From CAVDRM01 sp963626285 (GTDB taxonomy: Bacteria; Bacillota; Clostridia; Christensenellales; Aristaeellaceae): 17,080 nt of DNA. Positions 14,033-17,080 of this stretch are shown piece by piece. Position 1 is the stretch's first letter. Every line of letters begins with the position of its first letter. The notes under the pieces are model-generated. The model was given only the letters and a program-made list of their open reading frames with translations, had not been told where the DNA came from and made no database searches. A program made the translations under genes and the position numbers. The DNA is taken from contig CAVFWQ010000043.1 of the NCBI GenBank assembly GCA_963626285.1, positions 1 through 17,080 on the forward strand, given 5' to 3'.

Positions 14033-15074
14033 AATAAAAGTTTCCCTGTTCGGACAGTCGCACGGCGAAAAGCTCGGCGTGGTGCTGGACGGCCTTCCGG
14101 CGGGTGAAAAGGTCGATTCGGAAGCACTGAAAACGTTTTTGCGCCGCCGTGCACCGGGCGGAGCATTGGTCAGCGCACGAAGGGAAACGGATGAACCGCA
14201 AATCGTTTCCGGCCTCTATGAAGGGAAAACTTGCGGTGCGCCCCTGTGCATCTTGTTTGACAATGCGGATGCACGATCAGGCGATTATGAAGCACTTCGA
14301 TATATTCCGCGTCCTTCTCACGCGGACTATCCGGCCTATGTCAAATATTCCGGCTGCAATGATATACGTGGCGGCGGGCATTTTTCCGCTCGACTGACCG
14401 CGCCCTTATGCGCGGCCGGCGGGATTGTCATCCAGCTTCTGGCCAGAAGAGGCATACACATCGGCGCTCATCTGCTTCAGGCAGGCAGCATTCGGGATAT
14501 TGCCTTTGACCCGCTTTACGTTTCAGCCGCTGACTTCCCGTCTGCCGATGGGTTTCCCGCCTGCTCACAAGAAGCGGAGCAGGCCATGAAGACGCTGATT
14601 GCGGAAACGAAAGAGGCGGGGGATTCCGTGGGCGGCATCGTGGAATGCGCGGTGCTGCACCTGCCTGTCGGCTTGGGTGAGCCGATGTTTGACGGAATCG
14701 AAAACCGCATGGCGCAGGCAGTGTTTGCCATTCCCGCCGTGCGCGGAATTGAATTCGGAGACGGCTTTGCATCGTCCGTTTTGCGCGGTTCTGCGCATAA
14801 TGATGAATATACCGTGCAGGATGGACGGGTGCGTATTACTTTCAACCATGCGGGCGGCGTATTGGGCGGCCTTGCGACAGGCGCACCGCTTCTGTTCCGC
14901 GTGGCCTTCAAGCCGACACCGTCAATCGCATTGCCGCAGCACTCTGTCAACCTAAAAACGGGAGAAGATACCATGTTGTCCGTCAAGGGGCGGCACGACC
15001 CTTGCGTGGCTGTCCGTGCCGTTCCGTGCGTAGAAGCTGCCGCTGCTTTGGCGCTGATGGACTGGCTGCTGTAA
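14010..15074 (+). CDS. aroC: Chorismate synthase
   Basis: Converts EPSP to chorismate by trans 1,4-elimination of phosphate, needing reduced FMN. The 354 residues match the family. Motifs: FGQSHGEKLG (14-23; His18 catalytic), RPSHADY (101-107; His104 catalytic), the GGGHFSAR loop (121-128), RGIEFGDGF (245-253), NHAGGVLGG (279-287) and GRHDPC (327-332). ATG at 14010 follows GGGAGG by 8 bases. Its first 23 bases overlap aroA in another frame, so translation of the two genes is probably coupled. A reduced-flavin supply is not encoded nearby, so it may be monofunctional, as in most bacteria. Confidence 0.96.
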   Translation: MASTFGYKIKVSLFGQSHGEKLGVVLDGLPAGEKVDSEALKTFLRRRAPGGALVSARRETDEPQIVSGLYEGKTCGAPLCILFDNADARSGDYEALRYIPRPSHADYPAYVKYSGCNDIRGGGHFSARLTAPLCAAGGIVIQLLARRGIHIGAHLLQAGSIRDIAFDPLYVSAADFPSADGFPACSQEAEQAMKTLIAETKEAGDSVGGIVECAVLHLPVGLGEPMFDGIENRMAQAVFAIPAVRGIEFGDGFASSVLRGSAHNDEYTVQDGRVRITFNHAGGVLGGLATGAPLLFRVAFKPTPSIALPQHSVNLKTGEDTMLSVKGRHDPCVAVRAVPCVEAAAALALMDWLL

Positions 15075-15088
15075 AGGTGGAAAAAAAG

Positions 15089-16594
15089 ATGGAGCTATTG
15101 GAGATGCGCCGACAGATTGATGAAACGGATGCTCAGCTTTTGCCGCTGCTCCTCAAGCGGATGAATTTGTGCGCACAGGCAGGGCTTGCCAAGCACGCAA
15201 GCGGACAGGGCATCAGCCATCCGCAGCGGGAGCGTGAGATTTTAACGAATGTGCGTCAGCAATCAGGTAAGCTGGCGCCGTATACAGAGGCAATGTATCA
15301 AACGCTGTTTGACATGTCTAAAAAGTATCAGACAGAGCTGATTGCGGCGCTCGATAAGCGCTATCTGCTGATTGGCCGTCCGCTTGCACAGAGCATTTCG
15401 CCGCGTATTCATGCACTTTTCGGCAATGAATCCTACGGCAAGCTGCCGCTCAACGAGGCCGAACTGAAGGACTTTTTTGCAAAGCGCCGTTTTGACGGTT
15501 TGAATGTGACCATCCCCTATAAGCAGGCTGTGATTCCGTATCTGGATGCACTGTCCGACAGGGCAGCGGAAATCGGTGCCGTCAACACCGTGGTATGCAG
15601 GGCGGACGGAACCCTTTACGGCGACAATACGGACTGCGACGGCTTCTTTTATCTGCTGGACAGACTCGGCATAGATGTGCAAGGGAAAAAGGCGCTTGTT
15701 CTCGGAACGGGCGCGACGAGCAGGACGTCAGCCTACTGCCTGAAAAAAAGAGGCGTGACGAAGATTGCGTTCGTTTCTCGGTACGGCGAATGCAATTATG
15801 AAACCTGCTATCAACAGAAGGACACGCAGCTCATCGTCAATACGACTCCTGTCGGCATGATGCCGGATATTTGGGTATCGCCTGTGGATATTGCGCGTTT
15901 TCCATCCTTGGAGGGAGTTGTGGATGTGGTAGCCAATCCGCTCAAGACAGCGCTTGTGGAAGCAGCGCAGCGCCTTGGCATACCTGCAGGCGGCGGTTTG
16001 CCAATGCTGGTGGAGCAGGCGCGAGCCGCAGAGGAGCTGTTCATGGGGCAGAGCATCGCAAAGGAAGAGTCGGATAAGGCACTTCAAAAAATAATTGCGG
16101 AGCAGACCAATCTCGTTTTTATCGGTATGCCCGGCAGCGGAAAGACAACGCTGGGCATGACAGTAGCACGCATCTTGGGTCGTCTCTTTCTTGACACGGA
16201 CAAAATGGTGGAAGATAAGACCGGGCGCACGGTGCAACGCATTTTTGAAACAGAGGGCGAGGCATCCTTCCGTGCGCTGGAGTCCGAGGCTGTCGCACAG
16301 GCGTGTTCGGGCAACGGACGCGTTATCTCGCTGGGCGGGGGCGCCATTCTCAACGAAAAAAATCGCCGCGCTGCTGCCTCAAACGGACGCATTTATCTGA
16401 TAGTGCGGGCACATGAGAGCCTGACGAGGCGGGGGAGACCTCTTTCGTCCTCGACCAATGGCCTAACCGCTATGCTGAAGGAACGCGGGCCGATTTATCA
16501 GTCGCTTTGCGACCGAATGATCAACAATGCCACATCCAAGACACAGGCTGTGCGGGAAATAACGGAGGATTTTTATGCGCATTTTGGTAATTAA
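15089..16594 (+). CDS. Trifunctional chorismate mutase / shikimate dehydrogenase / shikimate kinase
   Basis: One 501-residue frame carries three enzymes. Residues 1-85 form an AroQ-class chorismate mutase (Arg7, Arg24, Lys35, Arg47-Glu48 match the E. coli catalytic set). Residues about 91-335 are shikimate dehydrogenase: SISP (102-105), NVTIPYK (139-145, Lys145), GAVNT (163-167), NTDCDG (180-185), GTGATSR (206-212), NTTPVGM (251-257) and Gln310. Its nucleotide-binding half is compact: only about 16 residues separate VSR (229-231) from the NTTP strand. Residues 342-501 are shikimate kinase: P-loop GMPGSGKTT (346-354), DTD (369-371), FRALESEA (394-401), GGGA (416-419), RGRPL (448-452) and RGPIY (466-470). 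The kinase and dehydrogenase act consecutively; the mutase uses chorismate made by the preceding aroC product. ATG at 15089 follows AGGTGG by 8 bases and lies 14 bases after aroC. The last 20 bases overlap aroQ. Confidence 0.93.
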   Translation: MELLEMRRQIDETDAQLLPLLLKRMNLCAQAGLAKHASGQGISHPQREREILTNVRQQSGKLAPYTEAMYQTLFDMSKKYQTELIAALDKRYLLIGRPLAQSISPRIHALFGNESYGKLPLNEAELKDFFAKRRFDGLNVTIPYKQAVIPYLDALSDRAAEIGAVNTVVCRADGTLYGDNTDCDGFFYLLDRLGIDVQGKKALVLGTGATSRTSAYCLKKRGVTKIAFVSRYGECNYETCYQQKDTQLIVNTTPVGMMPDIWVSPVDIARFPSLEGVVDVVANPLKTALVEAAQRLGIPAGGGLPMLVEQARAAEELFMGQSIAKEESDKALQKIIAEQTNLVFIGMPGSGKTTLGMTVARILGRLFLDTDKMVEDKTGRTVQRIFETEGEASFRALESEAVAQACSGNGRVISLGGGAILNEKNRRAAASNGRIYLIVRAHESLTRRGRPLSSSTNGLTAMLKERGPIYQSLCDRMINNATSKTQAVREITEDFYAHFGN

Positions 16595-17015
16595 CGGTCC
16601 GAATCTCAACCTTTTGGGCGTTCGTGAGCCGGATATTTACGGAAAAGGGACATTTGCGGAGCTTGAAAGCAGCATTCGCCGCTGGGCGGACGAATTAGGG
16701 CTGACCGTAGAACTGTTTCAGTCCAATCACGAGGGCGTAATCGTAGATAAAATTCAAGAGGCTCTTCATACGGCAGACGGCATTTTAATCAACCCGGCTG
16801 CCTATACGCATACCTCTGTGGCCATTTTGGACGCACTGAAGGCCGTTGCCTTGCCGACGGTCGAAGTGCATTTAAGCGATATCCGAACAAGAGAGGACTT
16901 CAGAAAATTCTCTTATATTTCCCTCTATGCGCAAAAAATTATTGCAGGTCACGGCTTTGAAGGTTATCATGAGGGTCTTGCGTGGCTTAAAAATAATGGA
17001 GACTGTACTGCGTGA
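16575..17015 (+). CDS. aroQ: Type II 3-dehydroquinate dehydratase
   Basis: Dehydrates 3-dehydroquinate to 3-dehydroshikimate, the step between AroB and the dehydrogenase domain of the fusion protein. The 146-residue length fits the small dodecameric type II class. Catalytic and binding residues align by position: Asn10 in NGPNLNLLG, Arg17, Tyr22 (DIYG), SNHEG (50-54), Asn73 and His79 in NPAAYTHTS, His99 in EVHLSD, and Arg110. ATG at 16575 follows CGGAGGA by about 5 bases and overlaps the fusion gene by 20 bases. Its TGA overlaps a possible GTG start of the next frame. Confidence 0.96.
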   Translation: MRILVINGPNLNLLGVREPDIYGKGTFAELESSIRRWADELGLTVELFQSNHEGVIVDKIQEALHTADGILINPAAYTHTSVAILDALKAVALPTVEVHLSDIRTREDFRKFSYISLYAQKIIAGHGFEGYHEGLAWLKNNGDCTA

Positions 17016-17080
17016 ATGAAACGGCACGATATACCGGAATTTGCATCACAACAAATCACCGGATTTTTAATTGCTCGAAG
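17012..17080 (+). CDS. Possible next gene of the shikimate operon (partial)
   Basis: A GTG at 17012 overlaps the aroQ stop (GTGA) and stays open for 23 codons to the window edge, beginning MNETARYTGICITTN. A TGGAGA lies about 10 bases upstream. An alternative ATG at 17016 in another frame is also open but uses rarer-looking codons (ATA, TTA, CGA). Neither product is recognised. Confidence 0.3.
   Translation, partial: MNETARYTGICITTNHRIFNCSK

Overview
The window looks like a chromosomal segment of a low-to-mid GC member of the Bacillota, most likely class Clostridia. The reasons are strong AGGAGG-type ribosome binding sites, the CUT1 sugar ABC transporter without its own ATPase, a TetR/DegV pair, and a fused shikimate-pathway operon. 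No tRNA, rRNA, CRISPR array or intact mobile element is visible. The species cannot be named from the sequence alone.

Left block (1 to about 7990) is a catabolic operon on the minus strand with a divergent LacI-type regulator on the plus strand. In transcription order it reads: secreted sugar-binding protein, two CUT1 permeases, an SDR oxidoreductase, an IlvD/Edd-family sugar-acid dehydratase, a DapA-family aldolase, and the first codons of what resembles a KDPG/KHG aldolase cut by the window edge. The set fits import of a sugar or sugar acid, oxidation, dehydration to a 2-keto-3-deoxy acid, and aldol cleavage to pyruvate plus an aldehyde. No kinase or transporter ATPase is present. A near-consensus promoter and several palindromes lie between the binding-protein gene and lacI.

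Middle block (about 7990 to 10000) is visibly AT-richer and looks like an accessory insertion. It holds a secreted two-SH3b-domain protein with its own promoter but a poor start codon, a 5'-truncated fragment with a Cys pair motif, gene-poor sequence, and a 17-bp perfect palindrome.

Next (about 10000 to 11500) is a minus-strand tetR-degV pair. A consensus promoter is followed directly by a large symmetric site, suggesting autoregulation. DegV proteins bind fatty acids (FakB), so a lipid-responsive role is possible.

Right block (11718 to the end) is a tightly packed plus-strand shikimate operon: aroB, aroA, aroC, a trifunctional chorismate mutase/shikimate dehydrogenase/shikimate kinase fusion, aroQ (type II dehydroquinase), and the start of one more frame at the edge. 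Together these cover every step from DAHP to chorismate and on to prephenate. Genes overlap or nearly touch at each junction, so translational coupling is likely. The triple fusion is the most distinctive item in the window.
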